Origin: CAYXZL01 sp964469925
GTDB taxonomy: Bacteria; Patescibacteriota; Gracilibacteria; Absconditabacterales; Absconditicoccaceae
DNA length: 57,718 nt
NCBI GenBank assembly: GCA_964469925.1
Contig: CAYXZL010000008.1
Span: forward strand, 1-57,718
Direction: 5' to 3'
In this document: one piece after another, positions 21,129 to 32,912 of the stretch
How the letters are laid out: the number at the start of each line of letters is the position of its first letter
How positions within the stretch are numbered: position 1 is the stretch's first letter
Translations under genes and position numbers: made by a program
The notes under the pieces: model-generated
The model's input: the letters and a program-made list of their open reading frames with translations, nothing else
What the model was told of the DNA's origin: nothing
The model's database searches: none

Positions 21129-23354
21129 ATGACTTTGTATAAAATCCAAAAACGCAATGGCTCTATTGAAACGTTTGATAGGTCAAAAATAGAACATGCT
21201 ATTTGTTTGGCTATACGTTCGCTCTGATCTGATGATTGTTCTTTTGTGTCCTGACTTGTTGATGATGTTGTTGCCCTGCTGCTTGATGGCTTAACTTTTC
21301 ACCGCATCGTTACTGTTGAAGAAGTACAAGATTCAATAGAAAAGGTTTTGATGAGGTCTGGGTATGAGGATGTTGCTAGAAATTATATTCTCTATCGTCA
21401 ACAGAGACTTATGTCTAGGATGGATAAGGATGTGGTGGTGGCCGTTGGGAAAACTATTGATGAGTATTTGCAAAAACTTGATTGGAGAGTTCATGCCAAT
21501 GCCAATCAAGGTTATTCTTTATGATGAATGATTCTCAATACTGCAGGTAAGGTTACTGCTAACTATTGGCTTTCTCATGTGTATCCTCTGGAGATAGGGA
21601 ATGCTCATAGAAATGCTGATCTTCATATTCATGATTTGGATATGTTTTCTGGATATTGTGCGGGCTGGTCGCTGAGACAGTTGCTAGAAGAGTGATTTAA
21701 TGGTTTGGATAATAGAATACAGTCTGCTCCTCCCAAAAATTTGCAGGCTGCGGTTAACCAAATGATTAATTTTTTGGGTACATTGCAAAATGAGTGGGCA
21801 GGTGCACAGGCTTTTTCCTCTTTTGATACGTACTTGGCTCCCTATGTTCATAAATACAAAGAAAAAAAGAAAAGAGAGCTCTTGAGCTTAGGTGTTAGCT
21901 TTCCTGATGTTGCCTCTTTTGAAGAGTATGTCTACGATGACACCTATGCTTATGTGTATCAGCAGATGCAAAATTTTGTTTTTTGAATGAATGTGCCTTC
22001 TCGTTGGTGAACTCAAACGCCATTTACGAATATTACTTTGGACTGGGTTTGTCCTTCTGATTTACGTGATAAATCCCTCTTGTTGGGTGGTGTCGCATGT
22101 GGTTTTTATGAGAAGACGTTTGGTGAGTTGGAATCTGAGATGAGAATGATTAATAAGGCACTGATTGCAGTTTATGTTGATTGAGATTGGAAGGGAACTG
22201 CCTTTACATTTCCTATTCCGACTTACAATATAACAGAAGACTTTCCTCGAGATGACCCAGATATTGATGCATTATTTGCAATGACGGCTAAGTATGGACT
22301 TCCCTATTTCCAAAATTTCGTTGGATCACAGTTTCGTTATGAAAAAGATGAATTGGGTGTGTTACATAAGGTTTGTAATCCTAGGGCTTATAAGCCTGGT
22401 TCGGTTAGATCAATGTGTTGTAGGTTACAATTGGATTTAACCCAATTGGAGATGAGATGATGAGGTCTGTTTTGATCATCTGAAATGACGTGATCGATTG
22501 GTGTTGTTACACTCAATTTGGCAAGAATAGGTTATATATACCAATGAGATATGGAAGCTTTCTTGAAGCGTGTTTGATATCTTATGGATTTAGCAAAGAC
22601 TTCTCTGGAGATAAAAAGGAAGGAGCTGTCTAAGTGGTTGGATGCATGATTATTCCCTTATACTAAGAGGTATTTACACTCCTTTAGAAATCACTTTTCG
22701 ACTATCGGTTTGAATTGAATGAATGAAGCTATTTTGAATTTTACTCAATGATCTTTGGATATCTCTTGTACAGAATGACAGCACTTTGCTTATAGAGTTT
22801 TGGAGTTTATGAGAGAAAAACTTACATCTTATCAATGAGACACGGGCAATCTGTATAATCTAGAAGCTACTCCAGCAGAGTGAACTACCTATAGATTTGC
22901 GAAGGAGGACAAAAGCCAACATCCAGATATTATACAAGCTGGCACTGATGACGCTCCTTACTATACCAATTCTTCTCAACTTCCCGTTGGTTATACGGAT
23001 GATCCTTTTGAAGCTCTTGCGTTGCAAAACGATCTTCAGTGTCAGTATACTGGCGGAACAGTTATGCATTTGTATATGTGAGAAAGGTTGTCTGATGCAG
23101 CTGCTTGCAAGTTGTTGGTTAAAAAAATAGTTGAACATTATCAATTGCCCTATATCACCATTAGCCCTACTTTTTCTATTTGCCCAAAGCACGGATATAT
23201 TGCTTGAGAACATGATTATTGTCCTGTGTGTGATAAGGAAATAGGTTATGTGTGACATGAGTATGATGTTGACACAAGGAGAATTTATACGAGTGATCCA
23301 GAAAAGCTTGAGCTTCTTGAACAATCTCTCCTTTCTCATATTCAATGTTGCTAG
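21129..23354 (+). CDS. nrdD: Anaerobic ribonucleoside-triphosphate reductase, main part without glycyl-radical domain
   Basis: Encodes 741 residues. It reduces ribonucleotides to deoxyribonucleotides without oxygen. Residues 1-95 are an ATP-cone (KIQKRNGSIETFDRSKI), the allosteric domain. The barrel follows with ADLHIHDLD, NVPSRWGTQTPFTN, TFPIPTYNIT, SMCCRLQLD and GGGLFGSSEMTGSIGVVTLN. Near the end is the zinc-binding knot CPKHGYIAGEHDYCPVC. Normal NrdD continues directly to the radical-bearing 'RVxGYxRPV' segment, but here about 35 other residues lead to a TAG. The radical segment is in the separate frame at 23388. About thirty TGA codons are read as Gly. Confidence 0.9.
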
Positions 23355-23387
23355 TCTTTTTTGTTTAGTTTCTTTATTTTTTACTAT

Positions 23388-23603
23388 ATGTGCACTATGT
23401 CTACTCAATCTTCTGTTAAATCTCCTAGGACTAAATGTGAGGTCTACACTCGTGTTATGGGTTATTTAAGACCTGTTAGTCATTATAATACCTGAAAGAA
23501 ATCTGAATTTTATTCAAGAAAGTATTTTACGGAAAAGGCTTCTCGTAATAGTATTTTTGTTCAAAAATATAGTTCAATGCCCTTAGGTTCTCTTTCTGAG
23601 TAG
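23388..23603 (+). CDS. Free-standing NrdD glycyl-radical domain
   Basis: Encodes 71 residues (or 68 from the second ATG at 23397). TKCEVYTRVMGYLRPVSHY followed by NTGKKSEFYSRKYF is the C-terminal block of class III ribonucleotide reductases. The glycine in RVMGYL corresponds to the residue that carries the radical. It is in the same frame as nrdD but separated by a TAG and eleven codons with no protein-like content. This looks like a split enzyme whose radical domain is made separately and docks into the barrel, comparable in principle to GrcA/YfiD with pyruvate formate-lyase. Stop-codon read-through and a sequence error are the alternatives. Confidence 0.7.
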
Positions 23604-23657
23604 GAGAGTAGTACTATGTATGTTGTTGTATTGTTTTGTTTCGTGTATGAGTGGGTT

Positions 23658-24371
23658 ATGTTGATCGGCTGAATCCAGGAACATAGTTTGGTTGATTATC
23701 CTGGTCACATTGCTTGTGTTGTGTTTACTGTGGGTTGTAATTTTAGATGTCCGTTTTGTCATAATCCTGAGTTGGTTTTGCCGAAACGTATTGAATCTTT
23801 GGTTGGTGACTTAATCCCTGAAGACTCTTTTTTTACTTTTTTACATCAAAGACGTGGTTTGTTAGATGGAGTCAGCATTTGTTGAGGAGAACCAACCTTG
23901 CAACCAGATTTATACCATTTTATTAAAAAAGTTAAGCAACTGTGATTTTTAGTCAAACTAGATACTAATGGTAGTAATGCTTATCTTGTAGAGAAACTTA
24001 TCAATGAGGATTTGCTTGATTATGTGGCAGTAGATCTTAAACACCATCGTTTTGGCTGGGAAAATACTGCTGGTGTGTCTTTGAGTTCTTCGTTTTTCAC
24101 TAGTTATGACTACCTTTTATCTGTTTTGTTGTCATCTGACATACGCTATGAATACAGGACTACTGTTGTTCAGTGATTGCATAGTGAAGATGACATTGCT
24201 ATGATGGCTGAAACTATATCGGGTGTTGATGCGTATTATTTACAAGGTTATGTGTCTAGTAAGGATGTTTTGAATCCAAACTTATCGATGGGCTCTTTTG
24301 ATGTCTCTGTGATGTATAGATTTCGTGATATAGCTAGTGCCTATGTTTCTCATTGCTATGTAAGATTATAG
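23658..24371 (+). CDS. nrdG: Anaerobic ribonucleotide reductase activating protein (radical SAM)
   Basis: Encodes 237 residues. QEHSLVDYPGHIACVVFTVG is followed by CNFRCPFCHN, the CxxxCxxC cluster motif of radical SAM enzymes, then SICGGEPTLQPDL and LVKLDTNGS. It uses an iron-sulfur cluster and S-adenosylmethionine to place the glycyl radical on NrdD. The length matches the longer form of this activase. Its natural target here would be the small radical domain encoded directly upstream. The GGEP glycine pair is encoded by TGA and GGA. An alternative upstream ATG at 23616 adds a hydrophobic tail and looks less likely. Confidence 0.88.
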
Positions 24372-24434
24372 TTTTTTTCTTTTATTGTTGTTGAAATTCT
24401 CTACAGACGGTGCTAATGATCTTTAGGTTATTAC

Positions 24435-24719
24435 ATGCGTTCACCTCTATACACTCTCGTGCATTTGTTTGGTTTCTTTCTGAGAAGAATCGCAGTTTTT
24501 CTTTGGTGTTATCCTGATAGACTATTTCTTGTTGGCATACAAACAGGTATGCGGATTGGGCTGATTGTGTCTGAAAGTCTGGATTTTGAGGGGCTGCACT
24601 ATTTCATAGCAAGAGTAGTAATGCTCATCATATTAGTCATCAACTTAATCATAGTGCTATCGTTTTTGTTTCTGCTATCATACGAATTTGCATATAATGA
24701 TTACTGCTATGCTATGTAA
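24435..24719 (+). CDS. Small hydrophobic protein, uncertain
   Basis: Would encode 94 residues with three hydrophobic segments (TLVHLFGFFLRRIAVFLWCY, a weaker middle one, and MLIILVINLIIVLSFLFLL). It contains no TGA codon. The codons in its second half are rich in A and C, unlike other plus-strand genes here, which weakens the case. It ends 5 bases before the stop of the convergent lgt gene. No family recognised; no minus-strand frame covers the same stretch. Confidence 0.4.
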   Translation: MRSPLYTLVHLFGFFLRRIAVFLWCYPDRLFLVGIQTGMRIGLIVSESLDFEGLHYFIARVVMLIILVINLIIVLSFLFLLSYEFAYNDYCYAM

Positions 24720-24723
24720 GTAC

Positions 24724-25662
24724 TTATTTTTTTCAATCGTTGTTCTTTGTTGGTCTTAGGAGAAACATTATGCTTACGACCATAAAAAAAAGAAAGAATC
24801 GTTGTGAATTTGTTCGTGCTCACCGCATATATCATTGACTATCTTGTCTGAGATACTCCAATAAAAACCTTATCACTGAATATCATAATAGAAATATGAA
24901 TGCTATTGAACCTGGTTTTGTCTTACCCTTACGATAGGATGTCCAATATATGCTTTGTAGGATGATGAGTAATAACAGTCATTCTCACGCACTTGCTAAG
25001 ATGTTTGTATTTAATCTCATCTCTTGACTGAATTGTAGCGAAGTATCGTAGTCGTAGATAAGTTTTGTTTTTTCTAATATATTGTAGACGTCTGATCTTA
25101 TCAGTAGTATTTGATCCTTTAGTGTGAACCGTGCGTTATTTTGTATACTTGAAAGTAGTGCCTTATTATACACAACGATTCAAAAAAGCTCTTTGTTGAT
25201 AAAATTTCCTATTCTGCCTAGCATGATGCCAAATGGTGCTATGACGGCGATATGATCAAGGAGTCTGATTACTCGTTCTCACTCACGTTTGTTAATATTG
25301 TTCAGTCTAACTCATGTTTTTTTAATGATTATTATGTAGGTTCCAATCATGGCTCCTACCATGCCTCCGATAAATGACATGCCACCATTTCGTAGTGCTC
25401 GTATTTGTTTAGGATGTGCCAGATAGTAGGGCAATTCATAAATGAGTACTTCTCCTATTCTTCATCCTATAACTCCTCCTATAATGATGGCAATCACCAG
25501 TTCGTCGAGATTATTGCTGAGAAAATCATGTAATTTTGGTCGTTGTTTTATGCATTCTTTTTTTGTTATTGTATAGAGGAAGAGATATCCTACAGAGAAT
25601 GCTATCAGATACATAATTCCATATCGATATATGGTGATTGGTCATATGTGAAACGCCTCCAT
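24724..25662 (-). CDS. lgt: Prolipoprotein diacylglyceryl transferase
   Basis: Encodes 312 residues with about seven membrane helices. Lgt moves diacylglycerol from phosphatidylglycerol to the lipobox cysteine of prolipoproteins. The family motifs are present: GPITIYRYGIMYLIAFSVGY at the N-terminus, RNGGMSFIGGMVGA (HGGLxxxGG position), APFGIMLGRIGNFINKELFG (the GRxGNFxNGE signature with the key Arg and Asn) and RFLLEYLRQD near the end. Around ten TGA codons are read as Gly. It follows the uvrB remnant by 38 bases. A likely substrate in this window is the lipoprotein at 55106. Confidence 0.88.
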
Positions 25663-25700
25663 GTGTTTTGCTATAGTTCATAAAGTACTTTTGTTTGTTT

Positions 25701-26471
25701 TTAGTCCTGTTCTAATTCTTTGATCTGATCACGAATTACTGCTGCTTTTTCGAACTCTCGCTTATGGATTGCTTCATCAAGTTGCTTTTTGAGGTCTTTG
25801 AGTATGATCTCTTTTTCCTTTTTGGTCATGCGTTTGAGACGTTTTACTTTTCATCTTGTTAGTCATTGAAATTGTTGTGTATTGATCTCATCGTCTGTTT
25901 TGACGGTTTCTAGTGTTTTAATGTTAGATATTGCCTTTTGAGGTATAATGTTGTTTGCCTGATTATGTAACTGTTGAATATGTCTTCTACGATAGGTTTC
26001 TCGTAGAGCTTTGGTCATTGATTCTGTCATTGTATCTCCATAGAGAATCACTTCTCCATTTGGGTTTCTGGCTGCACGACCAATAATCTGTATGAGTGCT
26101 GTTGTTGACCTAAGGAATCCTTCTTTGTCTGCATCGAGTATTGCTATCAATGATACTTCTGGTAGATCTATTCCTTCTCTTAAAAGATTTATTCAGACTA
26201 CAATATCGACATTTCCTGTTCTTAATTTTTTGATAATGTCTCGACGGTCTATAGTTGCTATTTCACTATGAAGATAGAACGCTTTGTATCATTTTGACAC
26301 TAAAAAATTGGTAATTTCTTCAGAGGACTTTTTTGTGAGTGTGAGGATGAGTATTCTACCTCAGGTATTGATATGGTGGTCTATTTTCTCGAAAAGGTGT
26401 TCCAAAAATGGAAGATTTTGTGTTGTTGGTATCTTTTTTGCTTGTAGGAAGTCTTGGAGATTTGGAAACAT
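25701..26471 (-). CDS. uvrB: UvrB C-terminal half (helicase domain 4 and UVR domain)
   Basis: Encodes 256 residues. RILILTLTKKSSEEITNFL, AFYLHSEIATIDRRDIIKKL, VDIVVGINLLREGIDLPEVS, AILDADKEGFLRS, LIQIIGRAARN and the YRRRHIQQLHN block match the C-terminal motor domain of UvrB. KDLKKQLDEAIHKREFEKAA is the UVR domain that binds UvrC. The N-terminal motor, the damage-binding hairpin and the UvrA-binding domain, normally about 400 residues, are absent: a TAG lies upstream in frame and typA ends 92 bases before the start. It is either a remnant or one half of a split UvrB. Confidence 0.8.
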
Positions 26472-26562
26472 TTTTTGTTCTATATAAACTGCACTTTTAC
26501 TGTGTTTTATTCTAATTATGTATTTATATGATCTTTGCTGTTGCTACAAGGGGAAGTCTTGC

Positions 26563-28374
26563 TTATTTGTTTTTTTCGGCAGCTTTTCTCGCACTTTCAG
26601 TCAGATATATTTTTCTTATTCTGATGTTTTTGGGTGTTATTTCGACGTATTCGTCTGGACCAATGTAGGAAAGAGCGTCTTCTAATGATAGTGTTTTGAT
26701 CGGTTGTAACAGCATGTTTTCATCATTGCTTGATGATCTTACGTTAGATTGATGCTTATTTTTAATTAGGTTTACTCACATGTCTCATGGTTTTGCACTT
26801 TCCCCAACAATCATCCCTTCATATAATTCTGTTTGAGGTTCTACAAATATGACGCCTCTTTCTTGTAACTTCCATATACTATATTTCATGGCTTTCCCGC
26901 TGACTGCCGATATCATTGATCCATTAGTTCTTTTTTTGATTTCTCCTTTGAAGTTTTCGTAATGAGAAAATGCACTGTACATGATTCATTCTCCTTTTGT
27001 TAATAATACGAATGCAGCTCTTACCCCCAATAATCATCTGGTTGGCACGTCAAACTCTATTGTTGTTATGCCGTTTTCTGCAAACATATTTTTCATCATT
27101 CATTTTCTGTTGGACAACATTTCAATCACTGTACCAGCTAGTTCGTCTGCTACACTGATAACAACATGTTCGATTGGTTCTTGTATATTTCACTCATGCT
27201 CTTTGAATATTACATTGGGAGATGAGACTTGTAGTTCAAATCATTCTCTTCTCATACTTTCTATTAAGACAGAAAGATGTAATTCGCCCCTTCATGATAC
27301 GGTGCATCTTTTTCCTCACTCATGTATGGTAACGTCTAGTCCTACATTTGTCTCACATTCTTTGAGTAGTCTATCGACAATATTTCTGGATGTCACATAC
27401 TTTCCTTCTTTTCCTGCAAAGGGAGAGTCATTGACGAGGAAGTCCATCATCAACGTTGGTTCGTCGATTTTTATTGGCGAGAGTGGTTGTATTCCTTCTT
27501 TACCAACTGTTTCGCCTATGTAGATGTCTGAAATACCTGCAATGGTCGCTATTTCTCCGGACTGTATTTGGTTTACTTCTTTTTTCTGTAGTCATAACGT
27601 GGTGTATAATTTACTTATTTTTCATTTTCTACTTACTCCATGATTATCAAATACTACTACTTCTTCGCCAGTTTTTATTGTGCCATCAGTCACTCTTCCG
27701 ACTCCTAATCTTCACACAAAATTGTCATATCCTAAGTTAACTACTTGCATACGAAATGGCTTATGGTTGTTTTGTGGTGATGATGGGACCTTTTCAACTA
27801 TGAAATCTAATAGTGGGGTCATGTCTTTTTTTTCTGCTACATTTTTTTGGTCTTTTAGGTCTAAAAATGCGTAACCGTCGCGTGCACTCGTATAAATCAC
27901 GGGAAAGTTTGCCTGTTCATCACTTGCTCATAATTGAAAAAAAAGATCAAACAGCTGATCTACTACTCGGTGTGGTCTGGCTGTTGGTTTGTCGATTTTA
28001 TTGATTACCACAAGTGGATACAATCATTGCTCTAGTGATTTTTTTAGGACAAACTTTGTTTGTGGCATTGGACCTTCATATGCGTCTACTACCAACAATA
28101 CTGAATCAACTATCTTTAAGGCTCTCTCTACTTCGCTTCCAAAATCTGCATGTCAAGGTGTGTCTACAATGTTAATGGTTGTGTTTTTGTACATAATACT
28201 TGTGTTTTTTGCGTATATTGTGATCCCTCTTTCTTTTTCTTGGTCATTACTGTCCATGATGAGTGTTTGATTTTCCATTTTTTTCATTGTTCCAGATTGC
28301 GTCAAGAGCTGGTCTACTAATGAAGTTTTGCCATGATCAACGTGTGCTATGATAGCAATATTTTTGATGTCCAT
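26563..28374 (-). CDS. typA: Ribosome-associated GTPase TypA/BipA
   Basis: Encodes 603 residues, normal for the family. TypA is a translational GTPase related to EF-G that assists ribosome assembly and stress adaptation. AHVDHGKTS is the P-loop, EKERGITI the switch I motif, VDTPGHADFG the G3 motif with its glycine (residue 74) encoded by TGA, and VVINKIDKP the G4 motif. The C-terminal part includes SGRGELHLSVLIESMRREG, DVPTRGLLGVRAAF and a final basic segment. ATG 28374 was chosen over 28404 because MDIKNIAIIAHVDHG is the usual N-terminus. Confidence 0.93.
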
Positions 28375-28522
28375 TTCATTTTTTATTACAGTAAAAACAG
28401 CCAATTACTCTCTTTTACTAAAAGAGAAAGCCGACTTAATTTTATGTTCGTCTTTCGTGTCATTCTATTGTTTCTTTGAGTGACTACAATGGTTAATCAT
28501 TGACTCTTTTTTGAGTTCTTTT

Positions 28523-29629
28523 TTAGATTATGTTTACTTCTGGTTCGAGCCGTATATTTGTGATGTTTTTAACTATTGATTGTAACTCTTGGGCAAATGT
28601 TCGTATTTCTTTTCCTGTAGCTTCTCCGTAGTTAATCACTACTAATGCATGTTTTTCGTAAGTTCACACATTTCAATGACGGATTCATTTACAATTGCAT
28701 AGTTCTAGTAATTGTCATGCTGATAGTTTCCATTGTTTTTTATTGTTTTCACTTTCGTAGTGATGAGCTGATATGTGCGGAAACTTCATTTTAAGCTTTT
28801 TGTAGGTATTATTGTCAACGATTGGATTTTTGAAAAAACTTCCTGCTGTTCATATTTTATGGAAGTCTGGCAATTTTTGTTGACGAATTTCCATGATAAC
28901 TTCGGCAATATCGATTGGTGTCAGATTTTCTTTGTTTTTTCCCTTGGCCGCTAGTGCTTCTGCTATTTTTTCGTAATTCATGTGGGGATTGGGTCTTTTG
29001 TATAGTTGTATGGTGACGTGAGTTATGAAAAACACATTTTTGAGTTTACTTTTAAAAATACTGTTGCGGTACTCTAGTTCGCATTCTTGTTTGGTGTAAG
29101 TTTTTATTTCTCCTGTTTCCATATGTATTCCTTCTACTGATATTAGGGAGCTTTCTAATTCTACGCCATATGCACCGATATTTTGTACTGGTGCTGCTCC
29201 GACACTTCAGGGAATTAAAGCTAAATTTTCTAGTCATCGTCGACCTTTTTTGCATAGGTCTATCACTAAAGGGTGTCGTAACTCTCCTCAACCTACTCTT
29301 AGTGTTATAGAAGTGCTATTTTGCTCTATGACTGCTTTCCCTTGGATGTTATTGTATAATACGATTCCCTTTACGTTTTTTGTTATGAGTATGTTGCTTC
29401 ATCACCCTATTATTATTTTGTTGTGGGTACGAAACAATTCTGTCGTTAGTAGGTTTTGGATGTCTCGTGGTGATTCGATTTGCACAAAATATTCCGCTGT
29501 TGCTTTGGCACGGAAAGTATTGTAATCCATTAATTGTTTGTTTTTTTCTATTTTCATGTTTTGGTTAGGTGTTTCTTGCTTATTCATTTTAGCATTTATT
29601 GCAATTTGTCTTTCTTTGCCTAAGTTCAT
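28523..29629 (-). CDS. murB: UDP-N-acetylenolpyruvoylglucosamine reductase MurB
   Basis: Encodes 368 residues. MurB reduces enolpyruvyl-UDP-GlcNAc to UDP-MurNAc for peptidoglycan. The FAD-binding part includes LMDYNTFRAKATAEYFVQI, IIIGGGSNILI and ALIPGSVGAAPVQNIGAYG; EYRNSIFK and TAGSFFKNPIV (catalytic Ser) follow, and the C-terminus has IRLEPEV with the catalytic Glu. Two consecutive TGA codons encode glycines of the GGGSN loop. The chosen start has one of the few ribosome-binding-like sequences here (GGAG eight bases before the ATG); starting at 29557 would give the more common 344-residue size. It is divergent from uvrA with 48 bases between. Confidence 0.9.
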
Positions 29630-29677
29630 TTGATCTTCTCCGTTTAAATGTTTTTTTGTTTTTTTGCGTTTTGTTCT

Positions 29678-32600
29678 ATGTGTTGTGCTTCTTCTAAAAA
29701 AACTTCACCATCTTGATCTCAGAGAGCTACATGAGTCTCCAAAGTTTGAAATACCACTTCCCATCTTCGTCTTTCTGAGGTTGTTCAACCTGGTCATATT
29801 GATGTTCAGGATTATATTTATCTTCAGTGAGTCAAGACTCACAATCTTAAGAATATCGATATACAGATACCTAAAAACAAACTTGTTACTATCACGGGGG
29901 TTTCTGGTTCTTGAAAATCGTCTCTTGCATTTCATACTCTTTATAAAGAGTGACAATTCCGCTATATAGAATCTCTTTCTTCTTATCTGAGGCAGTTTTT
30001 TAATCTGTGAACTAGGCCAGAGTTGGAGATGAGTAGTGGTTTGTGTCCTGCTATTGCTATTGAACAAAACAAGTCTATTGGAAGTAGCAGGAGTTCCGTG
30101 TGAACCATTACTGAAATTGATGATTATGTTAGATTGCTCTTTGCTAAACTTGGTGATATGTATTCATATGCCTCTGGCGAAAAGATAGAGGCTCAGACTA
30201 TTGATACAATTATGTCTACCATCAAAAAAGATTACGTTGATGAAAAGGTCTATCTTCTTCAACAGGTTAGAGATTTTGACAATAAAGAGTATTTTGACGA
30301 TTTTGTCAAAAAGAATCGCAGCAAGGTTGAACGTGGTAAGTGATTTACGAGATACTTACTTTTTTCTACTGGAGGATCTAGTGAAGATGTTTCTGATAAC
30401 CATTCGTTTTTGGATCCTACAGAGTTTTTCTATTTGGAAACACCAACTATTAATGTTAAATATTTTCCTCTTTCCGTTTATTGAATTTATGATCGTGTTA
30501 CCATCGAAGACAAAAGGATGGCGAGACTTAAAGAAGATGTGATAAAGATTTTGACTGAAGTGCCCAAATTTGGTATTTATGTTGAAGGCGTGAAGAAGAA
30601 ATGATTGTGAAGTGATGCATATATCACTTGGTTTACTGATAAGAATTATGATGCTGCACATGATATTCAGTATCCAGATTTTACCCCACAACATTTTTCT
30701 CCTAATCGTCAAGAATGAGCTTGTGATCACTGTCATGGTCTAGGAGAGGTTTTGCAGGTTGATATGCAGAGAGTCTTAGATGTCAATAGCGCTTACCTTA
30801 ATGCTGTTTTGCCATGGCGCGATAGCAAATTGTGACAAGCAATTTTGAAAAAGCTTGCTCATAGACATGATATCGATGTTGATATGAGGTGGACTGATAT
30901 GCCTGAGTGGTTTCAGCATATCGTTATCAATGGGGATGAGGAATTGCTTAGAATTCCTATGGGAGATGGTAAATATGTCAGTATGTACTATAAGGGTATT
31001 GAAGATATTTTGAGGGATCAGTATCATAAATGAGTTTTGACGGTAGATTTTCAGGCTATGCTTGAAATGAAACAATGCCCAGCATGTATGGGTGCAAGAC
31101 TTAAGAAGGAGTCTCTCCATGTTATGGTTTCTTTACCACGAAAGGATGCAAGGTCTTATAGGAAAGCTGTCACAAAAGCGGTTACTACAATTGATTGAGC
31201 TGTCCTTGATGTTAGTGATGTTATGTTTTCCTTACAAGATCGTTGATTGTTTAATATTCATGATATTCATCAGCTTTCAATTCATGATTTAGTCTGATTT
31301 TTTTCTACTTTTAAATCAACTACTACTAAGGCACAGGTTTTGGTAGACAGGATTCTTAATCCTCTTTTGGACAGACTACAGACAATTGATAGTCTGGGTC
31401 TTGGGTATCTCAATCTTCATAGAGGTGTGAAGACTTTGTCGGGTGGAGAGGTACAGAGATTGCGTTTAGCAAAGCAACTTTGAAATAAACTGACGGGGAT
31501 TTTGTATGTTTTGGATGAACCAACGATCGGGTTAGATGATGCTGAAATTCAAAGAATGATCCTAGCTATCAGACAACTACAACAAATGGGCAATAGCATC
31601 GTTGTAGTTGAGCATCATGCTGCCTTTATCGCTGCTTGTGATTGGGTTATTGAAGTGTGACCTTGAGCTGGTGATTTTGGAGGGCGTATTACTTTTGAAG
31701 GATCTATTGATAACTTTCTCGCTAGCACTGCTCTCACTGCTGATTATCTTACCGGACGTAAGACGGTTGATGTTGATTTTGAACACAATCCTCAACAAAC
31801 AATGGTTTCAATCAAAAAGGCATCTAAATATAATTTACAGGGCATTGATGTTTCTATCCCTCTGGGAGGATTTACGATTATTACTTGATCTTCTGGTGCT
31901 GGGAAAACAACTTTGATGTATACCACCTTATACCGTTTTTTGCATGAAAGAGAGAAGTTTGTTCAATCATACATAAGATTGGAGTTACTTAAAAAAGGTA
32001 TGAGTCGACAAGAGATTATTAGTGCTCCTGTTATGAAGAGAGAAGAATATCAACATTTTGCTAATGTGGCCACTCAGTATTTTTTCAAGGATTTGGCAGT
32101 GGAAACTATTTTGTGATATGAGCATATTGATAATATTGTGTATGTGGATCAATCGAGTATAGGAAAAACACCTAGAAGTTGTCCCGCTACTTTTATTGGT
32201 GTGTTTGACGATATTAGGCAATTGTTCGCTGGTGTTGCGGATGCTAAGTATTTGTGATTTAATGCGGGTCATTTTTCTTTTAATTCATGACAGTGAGCTT
32301 GCCCTGAGTGTAAATGATATGGTTATAAGAAGATTGAGTTGCAATTTTTGCCTGATACCTATGTGCCCTGTGATATGTGTCATGGTAGGAGGTATAAGCC
32401 TGAGGTTTTGGAAATTAAACGACGTGATCATACGATAGGTCAAGTTTTGGATATGTATATAAAAGATGCTCTTGTGTTTTTTGAAGAGATGAGTCACATT
32501 CATGAGCAGTTGACGTTGTTGTGCGAGATCGGTTTGGGTTATCTTACGATGGGACAACCTGCACATACTTTATCTTGATGAGAGTCCCAAAGATTGAAAC

Positions 32601-32818
32601 TTGTTAAGCATCTTATCAAGTCTTTTAAGTGACATACTATGTATTTTTTGGATGAACCGACTGTTGGTTTACATCCTGTTGATATCGAAAGACTTTTGAA
32701 AGTGTTGAAAAGGTTCTTGAATAATTGAGATAGTGTTATCATGATTGAGCATGATCAGGATTTGTTAAGGTTTGCTGATAAAGTTATTAGATTGCATGAT
32801 GGTAAACTTGTAGAGTAG
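29678..32818 (+). CDS. uvrA: Excinuclease ABC subunit A
   Basis: Encodes 1046 residues, about 100 more than typical, with an extra 60-residue Ser/Thr-rich N-terminal extension. UvrA is the damage-sensing ABC ATPase of nucleotide excision repair. ITGVSGSGKSS (Walker A, Lys at residue 80) and ITGSSGAGKTT (second Walker A) each contain a TGA-encoded glycine. Zinc modules include CDHCHGLGE with CPACMG, and CPECKGYG with CDMCHGRR. The ABC signatures are LSGGEVQRLRLAKQL and LSGGESQRLKLVKHL, and the Walker B motifs end in LDEPT. Its partner UvrB is reduced to a half-length form on the other strand, so whether repair works is open. Confidence 0.95.
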
Positions 32819-32863
32819 AAGAGTAGATAAAGAGTTAGAGAGTGGCGTTGTACTAATGCTAAA

Positions 32864-32892
32864 AAATCCTCCTAAAGAATTAGGAGGATTTT
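32864..32892. terminator. Bidirectional intrinsic terminator between uvrA and the deacetylase gene
   Basis: AAATCCTCCTA and TAGGAGGATTT form a stem of about 11 bp around an AAGAAT loop, with T-rich sequence on the uvrA side and an A run that becomes a T run on the other strand. It lies between two convergent genes and can stop both transcripts. Confidence 0.8.
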
Positions 32893-32912
32893 GTTGATTA
32901 TGTTATTGGTGA

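Noticed and set aside
23352..23390. Read-through of the TAG between nrdD and its radical domain
   Set aside because: The eleven codons between TAG and the next ATG are T-rich and not protein-like, and TAG is a normal stop of many genes here. A separate protein is simpler, though read-through is not fully excluded.
24770..24937. Plus-strand frame starting MLTTIKKRKNRCEF, reminiscent of the RNase P protein start
   Set aside because: It is only 55 residues, lacks the RNR motif of RnpA, and is antisense to the C-terminal part of the clear lgt gene.
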